Shown here: one piece after another, positions 45,436 through 54,947 of the stretch
Position numbering within the stretch: position 1 is the stretch's first letter
Layout of the letters: every line of letters starts with the position of its first letter
NCBI RefSeq assembly: GCF_020687205.1
Contig: NZ_JAJEQE010000002.1
Coordinates: 62,001 to 126,000, forward strand
Reading direction: 5' to 3'
DNA: 64,000 nucleotides
DNA from: Hominisplanchenecus faecis
GTDB lineage: Bacteria > Bacillota > Clostridia > Lachnospirales > Lachnospiraceae
Position numbers and translations under genes: made by a program
The notes under the pieces: generated by a model
What the model saw: only the letters and a program-made list of their open reading frames with translations
The model's database searches: none
What the model was told of the DNA's origin: nothing

Positions 45436-47017
45436 AATTTCACAGATAAAGAGAAACGCGGAAAAAGGAGAACAGGGACTGAAACGTGCCGCAGCAAAAG
45501 AACTTCGCATCCGGGAGGAAGAAATTCAGAATCTTCGGATCTGCAAACGTTCTCTGGATGCGAGAAAGAAACCGGAACTGTATTATGTCTATACGGTAGA
45601 TGTGGAAGTAAATGACGAAGAAAAAATACTGCGAAGATGTAAAAGCAACAAAGTTACCAGAGCAAAAGAAGTCATCTACGCCCCAGAGCAGAGCGGCACA
45701 ATTCCATTCAAACATCGTCCGGTTGTGATCGGCATGGGGCCTGCGGGGCTTTTCTGTGCACTTTCTCTTGCAAGAACCGGTTTTGCACCGATTCTTTTAG
45801 AGAGAGGCATGGATGTCGACCGCAGACAGGAGATGGTTGAAACATTCTGGCAAACAGGGCAACTGGATGAACGAAGCAATATCCAGTTCGGAGAAGGCGG
45901 AGCCGGCACTTTTTCGGATGGAAAACTGAATACAGCCGTAAAAGATGCCACCGGAAGAAATACGTTTGTATTGAAAACCTTTGTGGAATTCGGTGCACCG
46001 GAAGAAATCCTGTGGCTGAACAAACCACACATCGGAACCGATCTTCTCAGGGAAGTCATTAAAAATATCAGAAAAGAGATCCTGCGTCTTGGAGGAGACG
46101 TGCGTTTTGAAGCACAGGTCACCGATTTTGAAATCCAGAAAGGACAACTTCGGGCACTGATCATCAATGGAGCGGAACGGCTGGAATGTGAGGCGGCCGT
46201 CCTGGCAATCGGTCACAGTGCGAGAGACACGTTTGCACTGCTGAAAAAAAGACAGTTTTCTATGTCACCGAAAGCTTTTGCGGTCGGTGTCCGCATGGAA
46301 CATCCGCAGCATCTGATCGATCAGTCCCAGTACGGAAAAGAGCGGGGAACGCTTCCGGCAGCAGATTACAAGCTGACCTGTCAGCTTCCGAACGGACGAG
46401 GTGTATACTCTTTTTGTATGTGTCCTGGCGGATATGTCGTAAATGCTTCTTCCGAGGAAGGAAAACTTGCCGTTAATGGTATGAGTTATCACAGTCGAAA
46501 CGGTGACAATGCGAACAGTGCCATTGTTGTTACGGTGACACCGAAAGATTTCCCGGGAGATGATGTGCTTGCCGGCGTAGAATTTCAGAGAAAACTGGAA
46601 GCGGCGGCATATGAAGCCGGAGATGGGAAGATCCCTGTGCAGCTGTATCATGATTTCTGCAAAAAGCAGGTCAGTGAATCACTTGGAGAAACCACGCCTT
46701 CCATGAAAGGAGCATGGACATTCGGAAATGTAAGAGACTGTTTTCCAAAAGAGATCGGAGATTCAATCGAGCAGGCAGTCAAAGTCTTTGGAAGAAAGAT
46801 CAGAGGCTTTGACAGAGGAGACGCGATTTTATCCGCAGTAGAGAGCAGAACGTCTTCACCTGTGCGGATCGAGCGGGAAAAAGAGACGCTGGAGAGCAGT
46901 ATTTCCGGTATTTATCCATGCGGGGAAGGAGCAGGATATGCCGGCGGGATTACTTCCGCAGCCATGGATGGACTGAAGGTTGCGGAAGCTATTTTAAAAA
47001 AATTTAAGATTAAATAG
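45428..47017 (+). CDS. COG2509-type FAD-dependent dehydrogenase
   Basis: A 529-residue flavoprotein. It has an N-terminal domain of about 90 residues typical of this family (LRIREEEIQNLRICKRSLDAR), the FAD-binding VVIGMGPAGLFCALSLARTGF, the conserved FGEGGAGTFSDGKLNT, and a C-terminal CGEGAGYAGGITSAAMDG that closes the FAD pocket. Its electron acceptor and substrate are not known. It overlaps the HI0933-like gene by eight bases. The stop lies in a hairpin (47012-47038). Confidence 0.88.
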   Translation: MLRISQIKRNAEKGEQGLKRAAAKELRIREEEIQNLRICKRSLDARKKPELYYVYTVDVEVNDEEKILRRCKSNKVTRAKEVIYAPEQSGTIPFKHRPVVIGMGPAGLFCALSLARTGFAPILLERGMDVDRRQEMVETFWQTGQLDERSNIQFGEGGAGTFSDGKLNTAVKDATGRNTFVLKTFVEFGAPEEILWLNKPHIGTDLLREVIKNIRKEILRLGGDVRFEAQVTDFEIQKGQLRALIINGAERLECEAAVLAIGHSARDTFALLKKRQFSMSPKAFAVGVRMEHPQHLIDQSQYGKERGTLPAADYKLTCQLPNGRGVYSFCMCPGGYVVNASSEEGKLAVNGMSYHSRNGDNANSAIVVTVTPKDFPGDDVLAGVEFQRKLEAAAYEAGDGKIPVQLYHDFCKKQVSESLGETTPSMKGAWTFGNVRDCFPKEIGDSIEQAVKVFGRKIRGFDRGDAILSAVESRTSSPVRIEREKETLESSISGIYPCGEGAGYAGGITSAAMDGLKVAEAILKKFKIK

Positions 47018-47048
47018 TGTGTACACTTCGCACTATTTATGATACAAT
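47012..47048 (+). promoter_or_regulatory. Hairpin and likely radC promoter
   Basis: AAATAGTG (47012-47019) pairs with CACTATTT (47031-47038), spanning the stop of the preceding gene. A TGTACA (47020-47025), a 17-base spacer and TACAAT (47043-47048) form a moderate promoter that starts in its loop. The order suggests a terminator and promoter sharing the same bases. Confidence 0.4.
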
Positions 47049-47115
47049 AGCCTATCGGAAGAAAATGGATACTGCAATACGGGTATCAGGGGAACAAGAG
47101 AGCCGGTTGTATTTT

Positions 47116-47814
47116 ATGAAAGAAAACAACTGTAAAATGACAGAATTGCCGGCAGATGAATTGCCATATGAAAAATGCATAAACAAAGGTGCGGAAGTGC
47201 TAAGTGATGCAGAGCTTCTCGCCGTTATTTTGCGTACAGGATCAAAGGGGATCAATGCATTGGAACTTTCCAGAAAAATATTGGATGCAGGAGCACCAAG
47301 AAATGGACTTCTTGGCCTGTATCATATGACAATTCCGCAGTTATGCCAGATACGCGGTATCGGAGAAGTAAAAGCAGTACAGCTCAAATGTATTGCGGAG
47401 CTTTCCAGAAGGATTGCCGGTCAATCCGCCTGGAGTGCCCTGAACTTCAAAGATGCTGCCAGCATTGCAGATTATTTTATGGAGGAGATGCGTCATCTGG
47501 AGCAGGAGCAGATGATTCTTCTGATGCTTGACACAAAATGCCGTCTTCTTGCGAGGCAATCCATATCCAAGGGCAGTGTAAACTGTTCTGTCATTACGCC
47601 GCGTGAGATTTTTTTGCTGGCCCTGCAGCATCATGCGGTTTTTATTATACTTCTGCACAATCATCCAAGTGGAGATCCGACTCCGAGTGAAGAGGACAAA
47701 AGCCTTACAAAAAGGATTTCACTTGGCGGTGAGCTGGTCGGGATACGTCTTCTGGATCATATTATTGTGGGAGATCGGTGTTATGCCAGTTTCAGGGAAA
47801 TGAAAATCCTTTGA
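47116..47814 (+). CDS. radC: RadC family JAB-domain protein
   Basis: A 232-residue protein with an N-terminal helix-hairpin-helix region (LCQIRGIGEVKAVQLKCI) and a JAB1/MPN-type metalloprotease-like domain with the metal motif HNHPSGDPTPSEED. The old DNA repair name is not supported by later work in E. coli; the true role is open. The start MKENNCKMTELP fits other family members, while the upstream open frame (from GTG 47017) covers the hairpin and promoter. It sits directly before mreB, a position kept in many Firmicutes. Confidence 0.92.
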   Translation: MKENNCKMTELPADELPYEKCINKGAEVLSDAELLAVILRTGSKGINALELSRKILDAGAPRNGLLGLYHMTIPQLCQIRGIGEVKAVQLKCIAELSRRIAGQSAWSALNFKDAASIADYFMEEMRHLEQEQMILLMLDTKCRLLARQSISKGSVNCSVITPREIFLLALQHHAVFIILLHNHPSGDPTPSEEDKSLTKRISLGGELVGIRLLDHIIVGDRCYASFREMKIL

Positions 47815-47832
47815 GATAAGGAGTTTGAGTAC

Positions 47833-48852
47833 ATGTTGTTTCGAAAAAAATGCGGGATCGATCTTGGAAGTGACACGATAAAGATCGCCGATAAAAAAAA
47901 CAAAAAAGTGGTCTGTGAAAAAAATATGATCGCGGTGCGGGATAAAACCTATGTGATCGCAGTCGGCCAGCGTGCATACGAAATGTACGAAAAGACGCCC
48001 CTCTGCGTAACAGCGGACAGTCCGATGGTTGACGGAGCGATCGCAGACGGCGGGAATCTCGGCTTTATTCTGGCACGGTTATTAAAGCGTTTTTCGAGTG
48101 TTTTTACAAAAAGGCCGGATATTCTGGTGACGGTTCCGATGGAGCTGTCGGAGATTGAGATGCGTGCTTTTTATAAAGTACTGACCGGACTGAAAGTAAG
48201 AAGGATCGCTCTTGTGGAAAAAGGAGTTGCAGATGCGGTCGGCATCGGTATGCCGGTTCTTGCCCAGACGGGAAGTATGGTGGTCAACATCGGAGCTTCC
48301 ACAACCGGGATTTCTGTGATCTCAGATGGAAAAGTGATCATCGGAAGACAGTATCCGTATGGCGGAAATGCAATGGATCAGGCAGTCATCACGATGGTAC
48401 GCCGCGAGCATAATCTTGCAATCGGCAAAAAGACGGCAGAGAAGCTCCGTGTTGCTATGGGGTATCTTATGAACGGGGAAGCAAAGAGCAGCGAAGTTTA
48501 CGGTATCCACACGATCAGCGGAGTCCCAAGTTCTGCCAGGATACCGTCCGAAGATATCAGCAAGGCGATAACCGATACGGCCGATGCAATTGCCGATGCC
48601 GTGAAGATGACACTGCAGAGGACACCGCCTCAGCTGCTTGAAAATATACAGCAGAATGGTATTTATCTGGCGGGAGGTGTGTCACTGACACCGAATATTG
48701 CCAGCTATATACAGGAAAAGGTAACATTTCCGGTTTATAATGTTCCAGATCCTGTCTATAACACGATGAATGGTCTTGTGGAGATTATGAATGACAAAGA
48801 ACTGAAAAAGCTGACATTTTCTTTGAAGGATTATGTCGGCAATCTGATATAA
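47833..48852 (+). CDS. mreB: Rod shape-determining protein MreB (divergent)
   Basis: An actin-like protein of 339 residues that guides sidewall growth. The phosphate 1 region is GIDLGSDTIKI, the phosphate 2 region is VNIGASTTGISVIS (152-164) and the adenosine region is IYLAGGVSLTPNIASYI. The phosphate 2 motif departs from the usual DIGGGTTE, with N152 for Asp and S156 for Gly, so nucleotide hydrolysis may be changed. mreC and mreD follow, which supports the identity. It follows radC by 18 bases. The downstream genes mrdA, minCDE and rodA are in the same direction with tiny gaps. Confidence 0.93.
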   Translation: MLFRKKCGIDLGSDTIKIADKKNKKVVCEKNMIAVRDKTYVIAVGQRAYEMYEKTPLCVTADSPMVDGAIADGGNLGFILARLLKRFSSVFTKRPDILVTVPMELSEIEMRAFYKVLTGLKVRRIALVEKGVADAVGIGMPVLAQTGSMVVNIGASTTGISVISDGKVIIGRQYPYGGNAMDQAVITMVRREHNLAIGKKTAEKLRVAMGYLMNGEAKSSEVYGIHTISGVPSSARIPSEDISKAITDTADAIADAVKMTLQRTPPQLLENIQQNGIYLAGGVSLTPNIASYIQEKVTFPVYNVPDPVYNTMNGLVEIMNDKELKKLTFSLKDYVGNLI

Positions 48853-48865
48853 AAGAGGAAATGCA

Positions 48866-49819
48866 ATGAAAAAAAAGATGAATGATTCAGGAAAAAGCAA
48901 ACTGGTACTCACAATTCTGACAGCGGTATGTGTCGTTTTGATCATTCTGTCTTTTACGACAGATGCAGTATCCGGGCCACTTCATTATGTCACAGGAGTG
49001 ATCACGCCGATCCAGAGTGGAATGAACGCAATCGGCACATGGATCTCGGACAAGGGAGAATACCTGTTCCATACAACAGATCTGCGAAGTGAAAATGCCG
49101 GACTGCAGAAAAAAGTGGACGAGCTGACCGCAGAAAACAGTGATCTGCTGCAGAATCAGGATGAGTATGAAAGATTAAAAGATCTGCTGGATCTGAAAGA
49201 TGAATACAGCAACTATCCGACGATCGCCGCACGCATTATCGCAAAAGATTCCGGAAACTGGTTCAATGTATTTACGATCAACAAAGGATCGAAAGACGGG
49301 ATTCAGGAAGATATGAATGTCATTGCAGACGGAGGTCTTGTCGGGATTGTAACTTCGGTAGGATCAAACTGGGCGACTGTTCGTTCAATCATAGACGATT
49401 ACAGCAACGTCAGTGCCGAGATCAGCTCCACTTCCGACAACTGCATCATTGCCGGTAATTTGAAACTGATCGATGAAGGAAAGATCAGCCTTGTGAAGCT
49501 GACGGATGCGGATAATAAGGTGACAGTCGGTGACAAAGTGGTGACATCAGAAATCAGTAACCGCTTCCTTCCGGGGATTCTGATCGGTTATGTCAGCGAG
49601 ATCGGGATGGATTCCAATAACCTGACAAAATCAGGAAGCATTACACCGGTTGTTGATTTCAGACATCTGCACGAAGTGCTGGTCATTACACAGCTGAAAA
49701 ATACCGATGAGGCACAGAAAGATATCCAGTCTCAGGCACAGAGTGAGACAGAGATGATTCTGGAAACAGAAACCGGAAAACAGACAGAAAGCAGTAAGCA
49801 GGCAGGAGGAGAACAGTGA
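48866..49819 (+). CDS. mreC: Rod shape-determining protein MreC
   Basis: A bitopic membrane protein of 317 residues that activates the elongation PBP. It has a membrane segment at about residues 11-29, a coiled coil (about 70-105, with LRSENAGLQKKVDELTAENSD read in two parts), and the twin beta-barrel MreC domain (WFNVFTINKGSKDGI, then VIADGGLVGIV). The C-terminal 40 residues are Gln/Glu/Thr/Ser-rich. Its last four bases overlap the start of mreD. Confidence 0.94.
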   Translation: MKKKMNDSGKSKLVLTILTAVCVVLIILSFTTDAVSGPLHYVTGVITPIQSGMNAIGTWISDKGEYLFHTTDLRSENAGLQKKVDELTAENSDLLQNQDEYERLKDLLDLKDEYSNYPTIAARIIAKDSGNWFNVFTINKGSKDGIQEDMNVIADGGLVGIVTSVGSNWATVRSIIDDYSNVSAEISSTSDNCIIAGNLKLIDEGKISLVKLTDADNKVTVGDKVVTSEISNRFLPGILIGYVSEIGMDSNNLTKSGSITPVVDFRHLHEVLVITQLKNTDEAQKDIQSQAQSETEMILETETGKQTESSKQAGGEQ

Positions 49820-50334
49820 AACGCAGAGTCATAATGATTATTTTGATCTTACTGACATTTGTTCTGCAGACGACATTGATGCAGACATTTGCCATTGCAT
49901 CCGTCTCCCCGAATCTTCCGATCATCCTGACGGTTTCTTTTGCACTGATGCGTGGAAAACGCGAGGGGATGTTTGTGGGTGCATTTTTTGGTATCCTGAT
50001 GGATATTTTTTACGGACCGGTGCTGGGATTTCATATGCTCCTCTTCACCTATGTCGGATACTTCAACGGTTTCTGTTATCGCATTTTTTATGATGATGAT
50101 ATCAAGATGCCGGTACTTCTGATCGCATTCAGCGATCTGGTCTATGATTTGGTGGTTTATCTTTTTCAGTTTTTCTTTCGCGGAAGGATCAGCCTGTTCT
50201 TCTATCTGAGAAGGATCATTATACCGGAAGTGATCTATACTGCACTGATCACGCTGGTTGTATACCGCCTGCTTCTGGCATTGAACCATAAACTTGAAAA
50301 GGCAGAACAAAGGAGTGTAGGTAGCTTTGTTTAA
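49816..50334 (+). CDS. mreD: Rod shape-determining protein MreD
   Basis: A 172-residue integral membrane protein with about five helices and few charged residues. The segment LIIL-like opening, then GKREGMFVGAFFGILMDIFYGPVLGF in parts, is the standard MreD pattern. It overlaps mreC by four bases and the mrdA TTG start by eight. The function is as a partner of MreC and RodA/PBP2 in cell elongation. Confidence 0.9.
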   Translation: MKRRVIMIILILLTFVLQTTLMQTFAIASVSPNLPIILTVSFALMRGKREGMFVGAFFGILMDIFYGPVLGFHMLLFTYVGYFNGFCYRIFYDDDIKMPVLLIAFSDLVYDLVVYLFQFFFRGRISLFFYLRRIIIPEVIYTALITLVVYRLLLALNHKLEKAEQRSVGSFV

Positions 50335-53290
50335 TTATGTTAAAAATTCACTGTCCAAACTGATAAAGTCCAGACTGATCGTTCTGGTTGTCCTGTTTGC
50401 ATTGCTTGCAGGCATACTGATCCAGCGTCTGTATACCATGCAGATCATCAACGGTGAAAAGTATCTGACGGATTTTACCATGCAGATCAAAAAAGAAACA
50501 ACACTGAAAAGTACGCGGGGCAATATTTATGACCGCGACGGAAATGCGGTTGCATACAACAAGCTCGCATATAATGTCACCTATGAAGATGTAGGCAGCT
50601 ATGATACGACAAGAGAGAGAAACCTTGCGATGAACGGCAGCCTGTATCAGATCATGAAAGTGATCGAAGATGGCGGTGACCAGGTTTATACCAACTATGC
50701 GATCGACATTGGAAGTGACGGCCAGTATGAGTTTACAAGGGAAGGCTTTAATCTTCTGCGTTTCCGGGCAGATATTTTCGGATACGCAGATACGGAAGAT
50801 CTGAAAACCGATGAGAGAAACTGTACGGCAGAAGAGATGATGCAGACACTTTCTACGAAAAAATGGTACGGAATCGACCTTTCCGTTTACACGGAAGAAG
50901 AGCTGCAGGAGTACGGCCTTCCATCCAGTTTTACAAAAGAAGAGCAGTTAAAGCTGACTGCACTGCGAAGTGCGGTTGCACAGAACAGCTATCAGAAGTA
51001 TGTGACGACTACGATCGCAAAAGATATTTCTAAAGATACGGTTGCTGTTATTATGGAAAACAAAGACCGCTATCCGGGCGTGGATGTGGAAGAAGATTCT
51101 ATCCGGGTTTATGAGGACGGTCTTTATATGGCACCACTGATCGGTTATACCGGTCAGGTTTCCGCAGAAGAACTGGAAGAACTTAATGGTGAAAACGGAA
51201 ACGGTCAGTACAGCAGCAGTGATATCGTCGGAAAGTCCGGACTCGAGAAATATTTTGAAAAAGAGCTTCGCGGACAGAACGGAACAAAAACGGTTTATGT
51301 GGATAACCTTGGAAAAGTATTGAAAGAAGATTCTGAAGTTGCACCGCAGGCCGGAAATGATATCCATCTTACCATTGACCGCAATCTTCAGATTGCAGTA
51401 TATAAGATTCTGGAGCAGTATATTGCCGGAATTGTATACAATAAGATTTTTGATGCCGAGAAATTTGATAAAGACAGTATTTCATCAGAGGATGATATCC
51501 TGATCCCGATCTATGATGTGTATTACAGCCTTTTTGAGAATAATGTGCTGGATGCAGATCATCTGGCTTCTGACGATGCAAGCGATAATGAAAAACGTAT
51601 CTACAGTGAATTTCAGAGTCGGGAAGAAGAGATTTTCTCTGAAATACGGGGTCAGATGACATCCTCTTCAGCAACGGCATATCAGGATCTTTCCGAGGAG
51701 ATGCAGGTATATGAAAGCTTTATTGTGGACGATGTTCTGATCGAAGGAACAGAAGTCCTTGATAAAGACAAGATCGATACCAATGACGAGATGTGGACAA
51801 AATGGAGCAATGACGGATCCGTCAGTCTGAATGAGTTTTTAAGTTATGCGATCTCCAAGAACTGGATCGATATCACAAAAGTAAACAGCGATACTACATA
51901 CCTTGACACCAGTGAAATCACAGCTGCACTTGCTGATTATGTGACGGACTATCTTTCAAAGAGTGATGCATTCAGCCGCCAGGTATATAAATATATGATA
52001 CAGAATTATCAGATCAGCGGAAAGGATATCTGTCTGCTACTGTTTGATCAGGGTATTCTGAAGATGAATGAGGAAGATTACAGTGCTCTGGAAAACGGAG
52101 CAGTTTCGGCTTATGATTTTATCATGGCGAAGATTTATTCTCTTGAGATCACACCGGCAATGCTTGCACTGGAGCCGTGTACCGGTTCAGCCGTGATCAC
52201 CGATCCGGACAACGGCGATGTTCTGGCATGTGTTACATATCCGGGCTATGATAACAATCGTCTGGCAAACAATATGGATGATGATTATTTCTATAAACTG
52301 AACAGCGACAAATCTTCTCCGTTCTATAATAAAGCAACGCAGGAAGTGACAGCACCTGGTTCTACGTTTAAAATTGTGGCGGCAACTGCAGGTGTGATGG
52401 AAGGTGTTGTAGGCGCTTATGATACGATCAACTGTACCGGAAAGTTCCAGCTGATCCCTCCGGATGTAAACTGCTGGATCTATTCAGAAAGATATAAGAG
52501 CGGATCTCATGGTCCTCTGACTTTGTCACAGGCGATCAAGGAATCCTGTAACTTTTATTTCAATACAGTCGGTTATATGCTTGGAAAGACCTCGGATTTT
52601 ACCAATCTTACACCGGAGACCGATGCGGATGGAAATGTTGTACAGTCTTCCACTTATAATGACGCACAGGCGATCAGTACACTTACCAAGTATGCTGCAA
52701 TGTATGGTTTTGATGCCAATACGGGCATTGAAATAGATGAGACAGCACCGCATGTTTCCACTGCGGATGGTGCCAGAACTGCAATGGGACAGGCAGGCAA
52801 TACCTTTACGACCAGCCAGCTTTCACGTTATGCGGCAACGATCGCAAACAATGGAACCTGTTATGATCTGACTTTGCTTGACCGTATCACAGACAGCGAT
52901 AATAATACGCTGGAAGAGCCGGAGCCGGTTGTGCACAGCACTGTGGATCTTTCGTCGGATCTCTGGGATGTGATTCATTCCGGTATGAATGGAGTTTATC
53001 AGAGTAACGCCGCATTTACGGACATAAAGAGTTCTTTCAATATGGCCGGAAAGACAGGTACTGCACAGGAGAATCAGGACAAACCAAACCATGCACTCTT
53101 TATCGGCTATGCACCGTATGATACACCGGAAATTGCCATGGCAGTGCGTATTACAAACGGCTATTCTTCCACGAACGCGGCGTCCGTTGCAAAAGATATT
53201 GTAAGTTATTACTTTAAACTGAAAGATGAAAGCGATATTATTACAAATACTGCAGCAAATGTAAATGTAAGTAACAGTTTTGCGGACTAA
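50327..53290 (+). CDS. mrdA: Penicillin-binding protein 2 (elongation D,D-transpeptidase) with large insert
   Basis: The class B PBP that crosslinks peptidoglycan in sidewall growth with RodA. It has a membrane anchor (about 17-36), an N-terminal pedestal domain and a C-terminal transpeptidase with S679 in APGSTFKIV, S740-C-N in KESCNF and K909-TG in AGKTGTAQ. The 987 residues are much longer than the 600-720 of usual PBP2. The extra length is an acidic, helix-rich block of about 250 residues between HLTIDRNLQ (about 346) and the SAVITDPDNGDVLA strand (about 622) that opens the transpeptidase fold. The TTG start has AAAGGAG upstream and opens at once on MFNYVKNS. Confidence 0.94.
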   Translation: MFNYVKNSLSKLIKSRLIVLVVLFALLAGILIQRLYTMQIINGEKYLTDFTMQIKKETTLKSTRGNIYDRDGNAVAYNKLAYNVTYEDVGSYDTTRERNLAMNGSLYQIMKVIEDGGDQVYTNYAIDIGSDGQYEFTREGFNLLRFRADIFGYADTEDLKTDERNCTAEEMMQTLSTKKWYGIDLSVYTEEELQEYGLPSSFTKEEQLKLTALRSAVAQNSYQKYVTTTIAKDISKDTVAVIMENKDRYPGVDVEEDSIRVYEDGLYMAPLIGYTGQVSAEELEELNGENGNGQYSSSDIVGKSGLEKYFEKELRGQNGTKTVYVDNLGKVLKEDSEVAPQAGNDIHLTIDRNLQIAVYKILEQYIAGIVYNKIFDAEKFDKDSISSEDDILIPIYDVYYSLFENNVLDADHLASDDASDNEKRIYSEFQSREEEIFSEIRGQMTSSSATAYQDLSEEMQVYESFIVDDVLIEGTEVLDKDKIDTNDEMWTKWSNDGSVSLNEFLSYAISKNWIDITKVNSDTTYLDTSEITAALADYVTDYLSKSDAFSRQVYKYMIQNYQISGKDICLLLFDQGILKMNEEDYSALENGAVSAYDFIMAKIYSLEITPAMLALEPCTGSAVITDPDNGDVLACVTYPGYDNNRLANNMDDDYFYKLNSDKSSPFYNKATQEVTAPGSTFKIVAATAGVMEGVVGAYDTINCTGKFQLIPPDVNCWIYSERYKSGSHGPLTLSQAIKESCNFYFNTVGYMLGKTSDFTNLTPETDADGNVVQSSTYNDAQAISTLTKYAAMYGFDANTGIEIDETAPHVSTADGARTAMGQAGNTFTTSQLSRYAATIANNGTCYDLTLLDRITDSDNNTLEEPEPVVHSTVDLSSDLWDVIHSGMNGVYQSNAAFTDIKSSFNMAGKTGTAQENQDKPNHALFIGYAPYDTPEIAMAVRITNGYSSTNAASVAKDIVSYYFKLKDESDIITNTAANVNVSNSFAD

Positions 53291-53310
53291 CAGTCTGGGG
53301 AGGCGAGCGT

Positions 53311-54003
53311 ATGAACCGTAAATCCGTGATCATTAAGAGTAATAAATACGGCCTGACCGTTATCCTGGATGACAAGATGCCGTTTCAGGAACTCCTTCTT
53401 GACATTGCGGATAAATTTCAGGAATCTGCCAATTTTTTCAGAAATGCAAAAATGGCTGTGACATTCCGTGGAAGAGTACTGAACCGGGAAGAAGAACGGC
53501 AGGTGATCGAGACGATCGTAGATCACTGCGGCATCCATATCCTCTGTGTGGTGGATGAGGACGCCGTCAGTCAGGAGCATTACCGCAGGATTTTAAATGC
53601 GGCACTGGAAGAGCAGGAAAAAGTGGATGGCCTGTTTTATCGAGGGACTCTTTCAAATGGCGAAGTCCTGGAAACAGAGACAAGTGTGGTGATTCTTGGA
53701 GATGTACATTCTGGTGCCAAAGTTGTGTCAAAAAGCAACATTGTCATACTCGGATCCTGTCGTGGCAGCGTTTACGCGGGAGCGACGGGGGATCGCAACT
53801 GTTTTATTGCCGCCTTTGTGATGAAACCGGTTCAGATCCGTATTGCCGACAAAGCTGCACGCAGTGCAATCACCAAATATTCGGATCAGACAGAATACAA
53901 GCCGGAACCGAAAATTGCTTATATAAAAGAAAATCATATCCATGTGGAACCTATGAGCCAAGATACATGGGATGCCGTTTATGGGTCAGCAGAAGAAATC
54001 TAA
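53311..54003 (+). CDS. minC: Septum site-determining protein MinC
   Basis: Inhibits FtsZ assembly away from mid-cell. The 230 residues have an N-terminal FtsZ-inhibiting domain (1-100, ILDDKMPFQELLLDI) and a C-terminal beta-helix domain with VVILGDVHSGAKVVSKSNIVILGSCRGSVYAGATGD read in parts, and FIAAFVMKPVQIRIAD, which dimerises and binds MinD. It lies 20 bases after mrdA behind GGGGAGG. minD follows after 137 bases, a gap with nothing recognised. Confidence 0.94.
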   Translation: MNRKSVIIKSNKYGLTVILDDKMPFQELLLDIADKFQESANFFRNAKMAVTFRGRVLNREEERQVIETIVDHCGIHILCVVDEDAVSQEHYRRILNAALEEQEKVDGLFYRGTLSNGEVLETETSVVILGDVHSGAKVVSKSNIVILGSCRGSVYAGATGDRNCFIAAFVMKPVQIRIADKAARSAITKYSDQTEYKPEPKIAYIKENHIHVEPMSQDTWDAVYGSAEEI

Positions 54004-54140
54004 AAATAACTGTGAAGACACAAAGCAGTTCACAATGTACACAGGACAAACGGCCAAAACGCCGGAACAGATCATTTTCGTTGAAAAGGCTGTGGGACAA
54101 TCACAAGTTCGACTTGAAAAGATTTATGGAGGAATGTGTA

Positions 54141-54941
54141 ATGAGTGAGATTATTGTGGTAACTTCCGGAAAAGGCGGTGTCGGAAAAACAACGGTGACT
54201 GCGAATCTCGGAGCAGGGCTGTCTATGCTCGGCGGACGAGTCGTTCTGATCGATACAGACATTGGCCTTCGCAATCTGGATGTTGTTATGGGACTGGAAA
54301 ACCGGATTGTTTACAATCTGGTTGATGTGATCGAAGGAAACTGCAGGCTGAAGCAGGCGTTGATTCGGGATAAAAACAATCCCAGTCTGTTTCTTCTGCC
54401 GGCTGCTCAGACAAGAGATAAATCCGCGGTGACTCCGCAGCAAATGAAGAAGCTTACGGATGATCTTCAGGAAAAGTTTGATTTTATCCTTTTAGACTGT
54501 CCGGCTGGGATCGAGCAGGGATTTTTCAATGCGATCGCAGGTGCAAAAAGGGCGATCGTAGTGACTACGCCGGAAGTTTCCGCTATCCGTGATGCAGACA
54601 GGATCATAGGTCTTCTGGAAGCAAATGAGATCGATCGCATTGATCTTATTATCAATCGGCTGCGGATGGGCATGGTAAAGCGTGGTGATATGATGTCTGT
54701 AGAAGATGTTGTCGAGATTCTTTCCGTAAATCTTCTCGGGGCGATTCCGGATGATGACAGCGTAGTGATCGCGACTAATCAGGGCGAAGCACTTGCTGCA
54801 TCGGAAAGTCTGGCCGGACAGGCATTTTCCAATATTTGTCGCCGGATATATGGTGAAGCGGTTCCACTTATGGATTTTGAACAGAGGGATGGATTCTGGA
54901 GACATCTTGGCGAGCTGCTGAAAAGAGGAAGAAGGGAGTAA
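54141..54941 (+). CDS. minD: Septum site-determining ATPase MinD
   Basis: A membrane-bound deviant-Walker ATPase of 266 residues that recruits MinC and responds to MinE. The P-loop VTSGKGGVGKTTVTANLG is at the N-terminus, then LIDTDIGLRNLDVVMGLE, ILLDCPAG and VVTTPEVSAIRDADRIIG. The C-terminus (about 250-266, FWRHLGELLKRGRRE) is an amphipathic membrane anchor. The ATG at 54141 follows TGGAGG; the longer reading frame upstream is not family-like. minE follows by six bases. Confidence 0.97.
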   Translation: MSEIIVVTSGKGGVGKTTVTANLGAGLSMLGGRVVLIDTDIGLRNLDVVMGLENRIVYNLVDVIEGNCRLKQALIRDKNNPSLFLLPAAQTRDKSAVTPQQMKKLTDDLQEKFDFILLDCPAGIEQGFFNAIAGAKRAIVVTTPEVSAIRDADRIIGLLEANEIDRIDLIINRLRMGMVKRGDMMSVEDVVEILSVNLLGAIPDDDSVVIATNQGEALAASESLAGQAFSNICRRIYGEAVPLMDFEQRDGFWRHLGELLKRGRRE

Positions 54942-54947
54942 GTTAGA

